64,000 nt of DNA from Stutzerimonas stutzeri (lineage in GTDB: Bacteria > Pseudomonadota > Gammaproteobacteria > Pseudomonadales > Pseudomonadaceae), in contig NC_015740.1 of the NCBI RefSeq assembly GCF_000219605.1, positions 3,720,001 through 3,784,000 on the forward strand, written 5' to 3'. The notes below the pieces were generated by a model. The model had not been told where the DNA came from and searched no databases. It was given only the letters and a program-made list of their open reading frames with translations. Shown here piece by piece: positions 31,963 through 40,022 of this stretch (position 1 is the stretch's first letter; each line of letters begins with the position of its first letter). The position numbers were made by a program, and so were the translations under genes.

Positions 31963-31976
31963 TTGACCATCGTCAA
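31963..31976 (-). promoter_or_regulatory. ANR/DNR box of nrdD
   Basis: TTGACCATCGTCAA matches the FNR-family consensus TTGAY-N4-RTCAA and is fully symmetric in both half sites. It lies 86 bp upstream of nrdD; a second box 51 bp away faces the divergent DNR-type gene. Confidence 0.8.
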
Positions 31977-32026
31977 GCCCGAGCGGCTGGCAGGCGAACG
32001 GCATCGACCCTGCGTGACGCGCAGAC

Positions 32027-32040
32027 TTGTCCCTGATCAA
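32027..32040 (+). promoter_or_regulatory. ANR/DNR box of the dnrS-like gene
   Basis: TTGTCCCTGATCAA: the right half matches perfectly and the left has one mismatch to TTGAT. It lies 69 bp before ATG 32109. Anaerobic induction is inferred. Confidence 0.7.
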
Positions 32041-32108
32041 GGAACCTCCCGCGGCGGCGCTCCTAGGATGCAGCCAGATAAGACCCGGCCCAGCCCGGGG
32101 GAGGAACC

Positions 32109-32786
32109 ATGCTCACCGAAAAGACCCTGGTAGCGGAGCTACGCCGCCATCATCTGTTCAGCCGGCTGCCGGACGCCGCGCTGCAGGAGGTATGCGCTTC
32201 GGCCAACCTCAAGCGCCTGCCGGCGGGAGCCTCGCTGTTTCACCAGGGCGACAAGGCCGACCGTTTCTATTTCCTCTTCAGTGGCCAGATCAAGCTGCAT
32301 CGGGTGGTCTGCGACGGTCAGGAGAAGCTGGTGGAAGTGATGCGCGCCGGCGAGTCGTTCGCCGAGGCGCTGCTGTTCAAGGGCACGCCCTGCTATCCGG
32401 TCAGCGCCACCGCCCTCAAGGCCAGCCTGGTGGCAAGCCTGAACGGGCCCCACTACCGACGCATCCTCGAACAGCAGCCGGACATCTGCCTGGACATCCT
32501 CGCCACCCTCAGCATCCGTCTGCACCAGCGCATGACCGAGATCGACACCCTGACCCTGGCCAACGCCAGCCATCGGGTGGTGCGCTTTCTCGCGCAGTCG
32601 CAGCAGGACGACAGCGGCGTGGTGGTGCTCGATGTGCCGAAACGGCTGATCGCTTCGAAGCTGGGCATCCAGCCGGAAACCTTCTCGCGCATCCTGCATC
32701 GACTGATCGACGCCGGAACCATTTCCGTACAGCGTCGGCGCATCGAGATCCTCGACAACCGCAAGCTGGCCGCCTATGACGAATGA
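32109..32786 (+). CDS. dnrS: DNR-type Crp/Fnr regulator (DnrS-like)
   Basis: 225 residues. The N-terminal cyclic-nucleotide-type beta-roll (FHQGDKADRFYFLFSGQIKL) is followed by a long dimerisation helix and a helix-turn-helix whose recognition helix reads IQPETFSRILHRL; the E..SR pattern is that of FNR-like DNA recognition. The four N-terminal cysteines that ligate the Fe-S cluster of FNR/ANR are absent, so it belongs to the DNR class, which senses NO through heme in P. aeruginosa. P. stutzeri has several such genes; the name dnrS rests on my memory of a paralogue near nrdD and is tentative. Confidence 0.8.
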   Translation: MLTEKTLVAELRRHHLFSRLPDAALQEVCASANLKRLPAGASLFHQGDKADRFYFLFSGQIKLHRVVCDGQEKLVEVMRAGESFAEALLFKGTPCYPVSATALKASLVASLNGPHYRRILEQQPDICLDILATLSIRLHQRMTEIDTLTLANASHRVVRFLAQSQQDDSGVVVLDVPKRLIASKLGIQPETFSRILHRLIDAGTISVQRRRIEILDNRKLAAYDE

Positions 32787-32834
32787 CCCGCGGCATGTCC
32801 GCCCGCCAACCCACCCCACTGCCGGGAGCGCGCG

Positions 32835-33218
32835 ATGACCGTCACCCCCATCCCCCTGGTCTATTCCTGTTCCGGCTGCTCGAACGTCGCCCAGCTGGCC
32901 AACACGCTGGCCGTGCGTCTCGACCGCGCCGGGCTCGCGGAAATGTCCTGCATCGCCGGCGTCGGCGGCCGCGTCGCGGCGCTGGTGAAGAAGGCCAACT
33001 CCGGACGACCGATCCTGGCCATCGACGGCTGCCCGATGCACTGCGCCCGCGCCTGCCTGGCACAGCACGGCGTGATGCCCGACGTGCACATCACCCTCAG
33101 CAGCTACGGTCTGCGCAAGCGGTATCGGGAAGACTGCAGCGAGGAAGAGATCGCAGCGCTGTTCGAGGATATGAAACAGATCATCGCCAGCGACCGCATG
33201 CAGATGCGCGCTGTGTGA
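32835..33218 (+). CDS. DGC-domain putative zinc-binding protein
   Basis: 127 residues. YSCSGCS (C12, C15), C39, and IDGCPMHCARAC (C66, C70, C74) are the pattern of the DGC domain, named for Asp-Gly-Cys. Members are presumed metal-binding, and no reaction is established. It follows the DNR regulator by 48 bp on the same strand, so it is likely co-transcribed and anaerobically induced. It is followed by a terminator-like hairpin. Confidence 0.8.
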   Translation: MTVTPIPLVYSCSGCSNVAQLANTLAVRLDRAGLAEMSCIAGVGGRVAALVKKANSGRPILAIDGCPMHCARACLAQHGVMPDVHITLSSYGLRKRYREDCSEEEIAALFEDMKQIIASDRMQMRAV

Positions 33219-33234
33219 CATCTGCCGAAGCTGA

Positions 33235-33261
33235 CGCTGGCCCGATCAATCCGGGCCAGCG
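33235..33261. terminator. hairpin between the DGC gene and convergent ubiT
   Basis: A perfect 9-bp stem CGCTGGCCC/GGGCCAGCG with a 9-nt loop. No T-tract follows on either side. Position suggests a shared transcript end. Confidence 0.55.
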
Positions 33262-33356
33262 CAACGAGATCACGGTTTGCAGGTGGGCCGAAGCCACCGT
33301 TCGTGCCAACGAGCAGAAGCGCCTGTGATTCGCGGCGCTCCGGCGTGGCGCCTCGA

Positions 33357-33851
33357 TCAGGCGTTTGCCGCCTGCGCCCGATTGGCCGCGGCGACCTCCT
33401 CTCCCGCGCCCTGCAGCAGCTTCCACAGCCAGCCCGGCAGGGTGTCCGGGTCGAGGCTGTCGATCAGGTTCTTGATCGCCAGTCCCAGTTCGGTGTCCCC
33501 CTCGATGACCAACCGGCGGCGGAAGAACAGGGTGTCCGGGTCTTCCTGACGGCTGGCCAGCAAGAGGAACTCGCGCCAGTTGCCGCGGATGCTTACCTCG
33601 ACCGGCGCCTGCGCCGCGATGCGCAGCTTGCCGCGCTCGCAGGTCAGGCACCAGGCGAGTCCGAGGTCGGCGACCTCGAGCTTCATCCAGTGGCCATCGA
33701 GCACGTCGAACGCACCATCATCCAGGGCTTCGGCGAATACCTGATTGAGACTGCGCTCCAGCGCCAGGCGCTGGAGCAGGAATGGCGTCTTCGCCGCCAG
33801 TGGCAACAGGCGGCCGCCAAGATTCACCAGATGGGCACGCGGATTCAGCAT
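33357..33851 (-). CDS. ubiT: UbiT, SCP2-domain factor for anaerobic ubiquinone synthesis
   Basis: 164 residues with one SCP2 lipid-binding domain (LEGRWLKLEV-like GHWMKLEVADLGLAWCLT ... FFRRRLVIEGDTELGLAIKNLIDSL). UbiT works with UbiU and UbiV in oxygen-independent ubiquinone synthesis and probably binds quinone intermediates. ATG 33851 overlaps the end of ubiV by 7 nt. Order ubiU-ubiV-ubiT on one strand. Confidence 0.9.
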   Translation of the reverse strand: MLNPRAHLVNLGGRLLPLAAKTPFLLQRLALERSLNQVFAEALDDGAFDVLDGHWMKLEVADLGLAWCLTCERGKLRIAAQAPVEVSIRGNWREFLLLASRQEDPDTLFFRRRLVIEGDTELGLAIKNLIDSLDPDTLPGWLWKLLQGAGEEVAAANRAQAANA

Positions 33852-34735
33852 AAACCGGCCTCCTCGGCACGCAGCATGCCCGGCTGGCCATGCCAATAAC
33901 CATTGCAACCGTCCACCGCCAGCGGCGGCAGCGCACCCTTGCGCACCGTATCGAAGGCGCCAATCACCTCTTCCATGCCGGCGGCCCGCGGGCTCAGGCG
34001 CAGCAGGTCGGCGCCGCTGTCGACCAGGCCCGCGTAGTCGGCAAGCAGGTTGCTGACCGCGGCGGACATGGTCTGGATACCGTTGATGGTGAACAGCGCC
34101 TCGCCCTCCTGGCTGAGCAGCGGGATGCCCTCGGGGTAGTTCTGGCAGCAGAACTGGCAATCGTCCTTGGGCCGGTTCTCGGCTCGCGCGGTGAAGCAGC
34201 GCGCCGAATAGGCCAGTGGCAAGTGCCCGTAGGCAAAGATTTCGATTTCCGGCAGCGCCACGCCCAGTTCCTGCAGTTGCGCGCGGGCGCTCTTGATCAG
34301 CTTGCCGGAGGCTTCCACTGGCGGCACCCAGCGGCTCATGCCGCTGGCCACCAGCTCGGCCAGGGCATGACCGTTGTAGAGGTTGAGTGCCGGACCGCCG
34401 ACGAAGGGCAGCTTGCGCTCGGACATCAGTTGCACTGCGCCCATGTCGTTGGCCTCCACCAGCAGCTCGCCGTTGTCGCACAGGCGGCGCAGGCTGGACA
34501 GCTCGGAGGCGGCCTCGACCAGCGTCAGACCGGACAGGACCAGTTGCGCCGACGAGGCTTCGGCCAGGTCGCGGGCCAGCCCCAGCCAGTCGTCGAGCAT
34601 CATGGCGCGGCGCTTGGAGCACACCGTTTCGCCGAGGTAGATCACGTCCAGTGGCTGTTCCGCCATGTTCGCGTAGAAATCCAGCGTCTGCTGGCGATCC
34701 CAGTAGAACAGCACCGGGCCGAGAGAGAGTTTCAT
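33845..34735 (-). CDS. ubiV: UbiV, U32-family anaerobic ubiquinone hydroxylation factor
   Basis: 296 residues (E. coli YhbV/UbiV 292). It opens MKLSLGPVLFYWDRQQ. Four cysteines suited to a [4Fe-4S] cluster are visible: C39 in GETVCSKRR and the set in SARCFTARAENRPKDDCQFCC. With UbiU it hydroxylates the quinone ring without O2, using prephenate as oxygen donor in E. coli. GAGGAG precedes ATG 34735. Confidence 0.93.
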   Translation of the reverse strand: MKLSLGPVLFYWDRQQTLDFYANMAEQPLDVIYLGETVCSKRRAMMLDDWLGLARDLAEASSAQLVLSGLTLVEAASELSSLRRLCDNGELLVEANDMGAVQLMSERKLPFVGGPALNLYNGHALAELVASGMSRWVPPVEASGKLIKSARAQLQELGVALPEIEIFAYGHLPLAYSARCFTARAENRPKDDCQFCCQNYPEGIPLLSQEGEALFTINGIQTMSAAVSNLLADYAGLVDSGADLLRLSPRAAGMEEVIGAFDTVRKGALPPLAVDGCNGYWHGQPGMLRAEEAGLC

Positions 34736-34749
34736 GCGTGGCTCCTCGT

Positions 34750-35745
34750 TCATTGCCAGGCTCGGTGGTAGGCACCCAGGGTGGTCTGCGAGCCTTCGGA
34801 AAGGCCGTCCAGTACCTGCCGCCAGCCGGGTTCGACCGCATAGCGCTGCGGTGCCTTGAGGTAGCTGTCCAGCGCCGCGCGCCAGACTCGGGTGACCTGC
34901 TCGACGTAGGCCGGGCTGCGCTGGCGCCCCTCGATCTTCATCGCGGTGACGCCGATGGCGGAGAGTTCCGGGATCAGGTCCAGGGTGTTCAGGCTGGTCG
35001 GTTCCTCCAGCGCATGGAAGCGCTGGCCGTTGACCATGAAGCGCCCTTTGCACAGCGTCGGGTAACCGGCCGATTCGCCTTCGGCGTAGCGGTCGATCAG
35101 CACGTTGTTCAGGCGCGAGGTCAGCCCTTCCGGCTCCTCGCTCCAGCGCACCGCCTTGGCCGGCGAGCAGACGCCACAGAGGTTCGGCGACTCGCCGGTG
35201 AGGTACGAAGACAGGTGGCAACGCCCCTCGGCCATGATGCACAGACTGCCGAAGGCGAACACCTCGATGGGCACCGGGCTGCTCGCCGCGACCTGCTTGA
35301 CTTGCTTGAGCGAAAGCACCCGCGGCAGCACCGCACGGCTGATGCCGTAGCGCTGCTGATAGAACCCCAGCGCCGCGGCGTTGGTCGCCGAGCCCTGCAC
35401 CGACAGGTGCAGCTTGAGCTTGGGATGGCGCTTGCTGGCATAGCCGAGCACGCCGGGGTCGGCGGCGATCAGCGCATCGACGCCCAGGTCGGCGGCCTGA
35501 TCGACGGCGCGCTGCCAGCGATTCCAACCTTCCGGCTGGGCATAGGTATTGACGGCGATGTACAGCTGCCGCCCCTTTTCACGGATCAGCTGCAGGCCCT
35601 TGTCCAGCTGCTTTTCGTCAAGATTGAGGCCGGCGAAATGGCGGGCGTTGGTGTCGTCGCGAAATCCGACGTAGATGGCATCGGCGCCCTGCTGGACGGC
35701 GGCCTTGAGCGCGGGCAGGCTTCCTGCCGGGCAGACCAGGTGCAT
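34750..35745 (-). CDS. ubiU: UbiU, U32-family anaerobic ubiquinone hydroxylation factor
   Basis: 331 residues, the same length as E. coli UbiU. It opens HLVCPAGSLPALKAAVQQGADAIYVGFRD. Cluster cysteines are in GRCHLSSYLTGESPNLCGVCSP and the later C of YPTLCKGRF. Forms a heterodimer with UbiV. ATG 35745 has AGGAG upstream, and an ANR/DNR box lies 110 bp before it, fitting use during denitrification. Confidence 0.94.
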   Translation of the reverse strand: MHLVCPAGSLPALKAAVQQGADAIYVGFRDDTNARHFAGLNLDEKQLDKGLQLIREKGRQLYIAVNTYAQPEGWNRWQRAVDQAADLGVDALIAADPGVLGYASKRHPKLKLHLSVQGSATNAAALGFYQQRYGISRAVLPRVLSLKQVKQVAASSPVPIEVFAFGSLCIMAEGRCHLSSYLTGESPNLCGVCSPAKAVRWSEEPEGLTSRLNNVLIDRYAEGESAGYPTLCKGRFMVNGQRFHALEEPTSLNTLDLIPELSAIGVTAMKIEGRQRSPAYVEQVTRVWRAALDSYLKAPQRYAVEPGWRQVLDGLSEGSQTTLGAYHRAWQ

Positions 35746-35854
35746 GACAACTCCTAGACATTCGGGTACATGCGCGCCACGCACAGGCGGCGCGGCGGTC
35801 GTTCGGCTGAACGGAAAACAGCCGGCAGTCTAGGCAGCTGACCAGTGGCCAGCA

Positions 35855-35868
35855 TTGATAGGGGTCAA
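35855..35868 (-). promoter_or_regulatory. ANR/DNR box of ubiUVT
   Basis: TTGATAGGGGTCAA fits TTGAT-N4-RTCAA. It is 110 bp before ubiU and just after the small gene at 35950. It is the only regulatory site I can see in the 204-bp gap. Confidence 0.75.
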
Positions 35869-35949
35869 GATTGCTCGGACGTGGCCAATGCGACGAAATG
35901 CAGCGGATCGACCTGCATCGCGGTGGGTGCCAAGCGCAGGCAGTCGCTG

Positions 35950-36159
35950 TCAGATGCCCTCGTCACCCTCGAATTCCTCGGTCGCCCGCGCCACCATCTG
36001 CCGCCAGGCGCCGGATTCCTCGCCGAGCAGGCGCATGGCCTTGAGACTGGCAGCGAACGCGTCGCGGTAATGCAGCGGATTGTTCTCGCTGGCGGCGCGC
36101 TCGGCAAAGGCTTGCGCCTCGTTCAGCAGCGCTTCGAATTCGTTCTGGTCCAGGGCCAT
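35950..36159 (-). CDS. small acidic helical protein, function unknown
   Basis: 69 residues, acidic and helical (MALDQNEFEALLNEAQAF ... EEFEGDEGI). Start chosen at 36159 because GAGGAG lies 6 nt upstream; an ATG at 36165 would abut that site. No family recognised. It lies between ubiU and norR on the same strand as both. Confidence 0.65.
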   Translation of the reverse strand: MALDQNEFEALLNEAQAFAERAASENNPLHYRDAFAASLKAMRLLGEESGAWRQMVARATEEFEGDEGI

Positions 36160-36233
36160 TGGCATCTCCTCGAGGTTGTGCTGTGAGGTTAGACCATGGC
36201 GCGCCGGCGACGACTCTGGCTGCCCGACAGGCG

Positions 36234-37760
36234 CTACTTCAGCTTCAGCCGCCGCGCCAGTTTGTGCAGGTTGCTCGGGTCGACATCCAGCAGTCGCGCC
36301 GCCTGCGCCCAGTTTTCGGCGGAGGCTTCCAGGGCGTAGACGATGGCCCGGCGCTGCGCTGCATCCACCGTCTGGCGCAGCGACAGTATCTCGTCGACCG
36401 CCACCGGCTGCTCGGCCAACGCCGGCGCTTCCGTGCCCGCGACATGGCTGTCCAGATCCAGCAGCTCGGGCTCCAGGGTGAGAATCTCGCTGCGCGAGGC
36501 GCCCCGGCTGAGCAGGCGCAGGGCCGCGCGGCTGACCACGTGCTCCAGCTCGCGCACGTTGCCCGGCCAGGAGTAGGCCAGCAGCGCGCGCTCGGCCGCC
36601 GGCGACAGGCGCATGCTGCGCAGCCCCAGGCGCGCGCGGTTGAGTTCGAGAAAATGCCCGGCGAGGATCAGTACGTCATTGCCACGCTCGCGCAGCGGCG
36701 GGATCGGCGCCGGGTAGACCGACAGCCGGTGATAGAGGTCGGCGCGGAAATGCCCGTCGCGCACACTGTCGCGCAGGTTTCGGTTGGTCGCCGCGATGAT
36801 GCGCACATCCACCTGCCGCGGCTTGTCCGCGCCCAGGCGCTGGATCTCGCCGTTCTGCAGGGTGCGCAGCAGCTTGGCCTGCACCGTCAGCGGCAGTTCG
36901 CCGACCTCGTCGAGCAGCAGCGTGCCGCCGTTGGCGGCATCGAACCGCCCCGGGCGGTCGGTGGTGGCGCCGGAGAAGGCGCCCTTGACGTGCCCGAACA
37001 GCTCGCTCTCGGCCAGCGACTCCGGCAGCGCCGCGCAATTGACGTGCACCAGCGGCTTGTTGCGCCGGCGGGAATGCCGATGCAGCCAGCGCGCGAACAA
37101 CTCCTTGCCGACCCCGGTTTCGCCCAACAGCAGCACCGGCAGCTCGGAGTCGGCCACCACCTGCAGCTCGCGCAGCAGCTCGCGGATCGCCTCGCTCTGG
37201 CCGAGAATCTCACCCTCGCCGTGCTCCACCGAGGACTCCAGCACATCGCTGCGCGCCAGGCGCAGGCCGCGGTTCTCGTGTTCCAGACGGGTCACCCGCA
37301 CGGCGGCCTCGATCACCAGGGTGAAACGCTGCAGATCGCAGCGGGCCGCATCATCGAAGGTGCCGGCATGCAAGGCATCGAGGGTCAGCGCGCCCCACAG
37401 CTTACCCTCGACGTAGAGGCTGACGCCCATGCAGTCGTGCACTGGCAGGGGTTCGCCGACATGCGCGTCGAGCAGGCCGTCGTAGGGGTCGGGCAGGCGA
37501 CTGTCAGGCTCGAACCAGGTCGGCTCGCGCTGGGAGAGGATCGCGGCCAACCGCGGATGCTGGGCGACGACGAAGCGCCGGCCGAGCGCTTCCTGCACCA
37601 GCCCGACCGCGGCCAGCGGACGCAGGCTGTCCTCGTCCAGGCGCAACAGCACCACCGCGCCGCAATTGAAATGCTGCTGCAAGGTATGCACGAGGCGCTG
37701 CAAGCGCACGGCGTTGGGCAGTTCGGTGGTCAGGTCGGCGAGCAGGGCATCAGCCATCAT
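36234..37760 (-). CDS. norR: NorR-type NO-sensing sigma-54 activator
   Basis: 508 residues. The N-terminal GAF domain carries the NorR signature DSRLPDPYDGL...LPVHDCMG, which includes the residues around the non-heme iron that binds NO. The AAA+ domain follows (GETGVGKELFARWLH Walker A; GAFSGA in place of GAFTGA, contacting sigma-54; GGTLLLDEVGEL Walker B). The C-terminal Fis-type helix-turn-helix reads NWAQAARLLDVDPSNLHKLARRLKLK. Divergent from dnrN, with three NorR boxes between. The start is either of two adjacent ATGs (37760, 37757). No norV/norW or flavohemoglobin gene is near. Confidence 0.92.
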   Translation of the reverse strand: MMADALLADLTTELPNAVRLQRLVHTLQQHFNCGAVVLLRLDEDSLRPLAAVGLVQEALGRRFVVAQHPRLAAILSQREPTWFEPDSRLPDPYDGLLDAHVGEPLPVHDCMGVSLYVEGKLWGALTLDALHAGTFDDAARCDLQRFTLVIEAAVRVTRLEHENRGLRLARSDVLESSVEHGEGEILGQSEAIRELLRELQVVADSELPVLLLGETGVGKELFARWLHRHSRRRNKPLVHVNCAALPESLAESELFGHVKGAFSGATTDRPGRFDAANGGTLLLDEVGELPLTVQAKLLRTLQNGEIQRLGADKPRQVDVRIIAATNRNLRDSVRDGHFRADLYHRLSVYPAPIPPLRERGNDVLILAGHFLELNRARLGLRSMRLSPAAERALLAYSWPGNVRELEHVVSRAALRLLSRGASRSEILTLEPELLDLDSHVAGTEAPALAEQPVAVDEILSLRQTVDAAQRRAIVYALEASAENWAQAARLLDVDPSNLHKLARRLKLK

Positions 37761-37816
37761 GGTTCTAGTTACCCTCAAGGTTTTCCGCACCATAACCTGC
37801 ACGGGTAAATTTCACC
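37761..37816 (+). promoter_or_regulatory. three NorR enhancer boxes (GGT-N7-ACC)
   Basis: Three 13-bp elements with the NorR core GT-N7-AC, each extended to GGT...ACC: GGTTCTAGTTACC (37761-37773), GGTTTTCCGCACC (37779-37791) and GGTAAATTTCACC (37804-37816). E. coli norVW also has three such sites bound cooperatively by NorR. They sit 42-97 bp upstream of the sigma-54 promoter of dnrN. Confidence 0.85.
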
Positions 37817-37857
37817 AGCGGCGTGCTGCAGTTGGCGATTTTCGGAGCCTCCGGCGA

Positions 37858-37872
37858 TGGCACGCCTGTTGC
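37858..37872 (+). promoter_or_regulatory. sigma-54 promoter of dnrN
   Basis: TGGCAC-gcctg-TTGC is a full match to the -24/-12 consensus TGGCAC-N5-TTGC. It lies 33 bp before ATG 37906 and downstream of the three NorR boxes, the standard arrangement for NorR activation. Confidence 0.9.
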
Positions 37873-37905
37873 GATGGCTCGGTCATCGTCATCAGGAACG
37901 TTGTC

Positions 37906-38622
37906 ATGAGCACAGACCTTATCGACCAGACCCTCGGCAACCTCGCCTGCTCGCTGCCGGGAGCCACCCGCGTCTTCTGCCACTATCGCCTGGACTTCTG
38001 CTGCGGCGGCGACCTCTCGCTGGGCGAGGCCGCACGGCGTATCGGCGTCGAGCCCCAGATCGTCGCCGAGGCGCTGCTCGCCCTCGAGCCTGAGGAAGCG
38101 CAACGGGACTGGCGCAACGTGCCCGCGGGCGAGCTAATCGACTACCTGCTGGCGCGCTTCCACGAACGTCACCGTGACCAGTTCCCCGAGCTGATCCGCC
38201 TGGCCAGCCGGGTCGAGCAGGTTCATGGCAGCCGCCCCGAATGCCCCAACGGACTCGCCCAGCACCTGTGGCACATGCAGCAGGAGCTTGAGAGCCACAT
38301 GCTCAAGGAGGAGCAGATTCTCTTCCCCATGCTGCAGCGCGGCATGCGTTTCCCGCAGGCTCAGGGGCCGATCTCGGTGATGCGCTACGAGCATCAGGAG
38401 CACGGCAACGCGCTGGAACGACTGGCCGCACTGACCAACGACATCACGCCGCCGGCCAACGCCTGCAATACCTGGCGCGCGCTGTACCGCGGGTTGGAGG
38501 AAATGCGCAGCGACCTGATGCAGCACATCCACCTGGAGAACAACGTGCTGTTCCGCAACGCCGAAGCGCCGCTCGCGGCCAGCTCAGACGACGCTCAAAC
38601 CATCGAGGTGCGGCAGCCATGA
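37906..38622 (+). CDS. dnrN: DnrN/YtfE (RIC) di-iron protein
   Basis: 238 residues. An N-terminal ScdA-type domain (FCHYRLDFCCGG) is followed by a hemerythrin-like four-helix bundle with iron-ligand histidines in HERHRDQF, HLWHMQQELESHMLKEEQILFP, RYEHQEHG and HIHLENNVLF. The family repairs nitrosatively damaged Fe-S clusters or removes NO. It is driven by a NorR/sigma-54 promoter. AGGA precedes the ATG. The stop overlaps the next gene as ATGA. Confidence 0.93.
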   Translation: MSTDLIDQTLGNLACSLPGATRVFCHYRLDFCCGGDLSLGEAARRIGVEPQIVAEALLALEPEEAQRDWRNVPAGELIDYLLARFHERHRDQFPELIRLASRVEQVHGSRPECPNGLAQHLWHMQQELESHMLKEEQILFPMLQRGMRFPQAQGPISVMRYEHQEHGNALERLAALTNDITPPANACNTWRALYRGLEEMRSDLMQHIHLENNVLFRNAEAPLAASSDDAQTIEVRQP

Positions 38623-39137
38623 AACAGTACCTGCAACCGCTCGCCTGGGGCATGGCCATGGCCTCCATCGTCGCCGTGGCCAGCGGCTTCGCGCTCAGCA
38701 TGGTGGCCAGTACCGCGCAGGCGGCGATGGCCCACGATCATGGCCCGCACGGCCAGGCAATGATCAGCGAGCCCCTGCCAGGTGCGCGATGGAGCACCGA
38801 CGAGGCCCTGCGCGAGGGCATGACCCGCATCCACGAAGCGGTCCAGCGCAGCCTGCCGGACGCCCCGGGCCAGCCGATCGGTGACGAGGCTGCCGCCGAT
38901 CTGCAGCGCGACATCGAGGCAGCGACCAGCTACCTCATTGCCAACTGCAAACTGCCGGAAGCCGCCGATGCCGCGCTGCACGGTCTGCTCATCGACCTGC
39001 TCAGGGGCGCCGAGGCGTTATCCGAAGCCGACCAGCGCGAGCAGGGCCTGCAACGCCTCGTCGAGGCGCTGGAGCGCTACCCGCAGCTGTTCGCCGAGCC
39101 GCTCTGGCGTGACGGTTTCGTCGCCCGTCTGCACTGA
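38619..39137 (+). CDS. periplasmic or membrane-anchored helical protein coupled to dnrN
   Basis: 172 residues. An N-terminal hydrophobic segment (about residues 9-35) may be a signal peptide or anchor, followed by AHDHGPHGQAM, a His-rich stretch that could bind metal, then an all-helical body with one Cys (NCKLPE). I recall a dnrO label for a protein after dnrN in P. stutzeri, but cannot confirm it. Coupling to dnrN through ATGA points to a role in NO or nitrosative stress. Confidence 0.65.
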   Translation: MKQYLQPLAWGMAMASIVAVASGFALSMVASTAQAAMAHDHGPHGQAMISEPLPGARWSTDEALREGMTRIHEAVQRSLPDAPGQPIGDEAAADLQRDIEAATSYLIANCKLPEAADAALHGLLIDLLRGAEALSEADQREQGLQRLVEALERYPQLFAEPLWRDGFVARLH

Positions 39138-39173
39138 TCCCACGCCGCGGCGACACGACCTATTGGCCAGACC

Positions 39174-39187
39174 TTGACCGTCATCAA
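39174..39187 (+). promoter_or_regulatory. ANR/DNR box of the dnrD-like gene
   Basis: TTGACCGTCATCAA fits TTGAY-N4-RTCAA with both half sites intact. It lies 85 bp before ATG 39272. Confidence 0.8.
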
Positions 39188-39271
39188 CGTCTGGCCTGCG
39201 CCATCGCCCAGCACTTGCGCTAGGCTGAAGCCCGACGTTTGTTGTTGTTCAATTGAAACAGGACGCCTTGC

Positions 39272-39955
39272 ATGGTGCTTCACCGCGTACACCACCAGAT
39301 CCTCCGCAGCCATCACCTGTTCGAACCGCTCAACGAAGAGCAGATGGAAGAACTGCTCAATGCCAGCCAGCTGCTCAACCTGGACAAGGGCGACAACCTG
39401 TTCCATCAGGGCGAGCCGGCACACAACTTCTACTTCGTCATCTCCGGTGCGGTGAAGGTCTACCGCCTGACACCGGACGGCCAGGAAAAGGTCTTCGAGG
39501 TGATCGGCAACCGCCAGACCTTCGCCGAAGCCATGATGCTGATGGACACGCCCAACTACGTCGCCTCGGCCCAGGCGGTCTGCCCGTCGCAGGTCTACCG
39601 CTTCTCCAACGCTGCCTACATGCGTCTGCTGGAGGCCAACCAGCGACTGACGTTCGCCCTGCTCGGCAAGCTCTGCGTGCGCCTGCACCAGCGCATCAAC
39701 GAGATCGAGACGCTGTCGCTGAAGAACGCCACTCACCGCGTGGTGCGCTATCTGCTGACGCAACTGGCGCGGGTGAAGGACGACAGCAACAGCTTCGAAC
39801 TGCCGATGGCCAAACAGCTGGTGGCCGGGCACCTGTCGATCCAGCCGGAGACGTTCTCACGGATCATCCGCCGACTGATCGACGAGGGCATCATCACCCA
39901 GGAAGGTCGGCAGATCGCCATCCTCGATCGTCAGCGGCTCGAGCAGTTCGAGTGA
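39272..39955 (+). CDS. dnrD: DNR-type Crp/Fnr regulator of denitrification (DnrD-like)
   Basis: 227 residues. The beta-roll (NLFHQGEPAHNFYFVISGAVKVYRL) is followed by a helix-turn-helix with recognition helix IQPETFSRIIRRL. FNR-type cluster cysteines are absent. The position beside nor and nir genes and the close similarity to P. aeruginosa Dnr support it as the NO-responsive activator of nir, nor and nos promoters. It is itself preceded by an ANR box, as expected for an ANR-to-DNR cascade. Confidence 0.87.
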   Translation: MVLHRVHHQILRSHHLFEPLNEEQMEELLNASQLLNLDKGDNLFHQGEPAHNFYFVISGAVKVYRLTPDGQEKVFEVIGNRQTFAEAMMLMDTPNYVASAQAVCPSQVYRFSNAAYMRLLEANQRLTFALLGKLCVRLHQRINEIETLSLKNATHRVVRYLLTQLARVKDDSNSFELPMAKQLVAGHLSIQPETFSRIIRRLIDEGIITQEGRQIAILDRQRLEQFE

Positions 39956-40022
39956 GTTGATCGCCATCAAAGTCGACGGCGCGAGCAGCGTGTCAGGCTT
40001 TGCTGGCGAGGAGGAGCACCAC

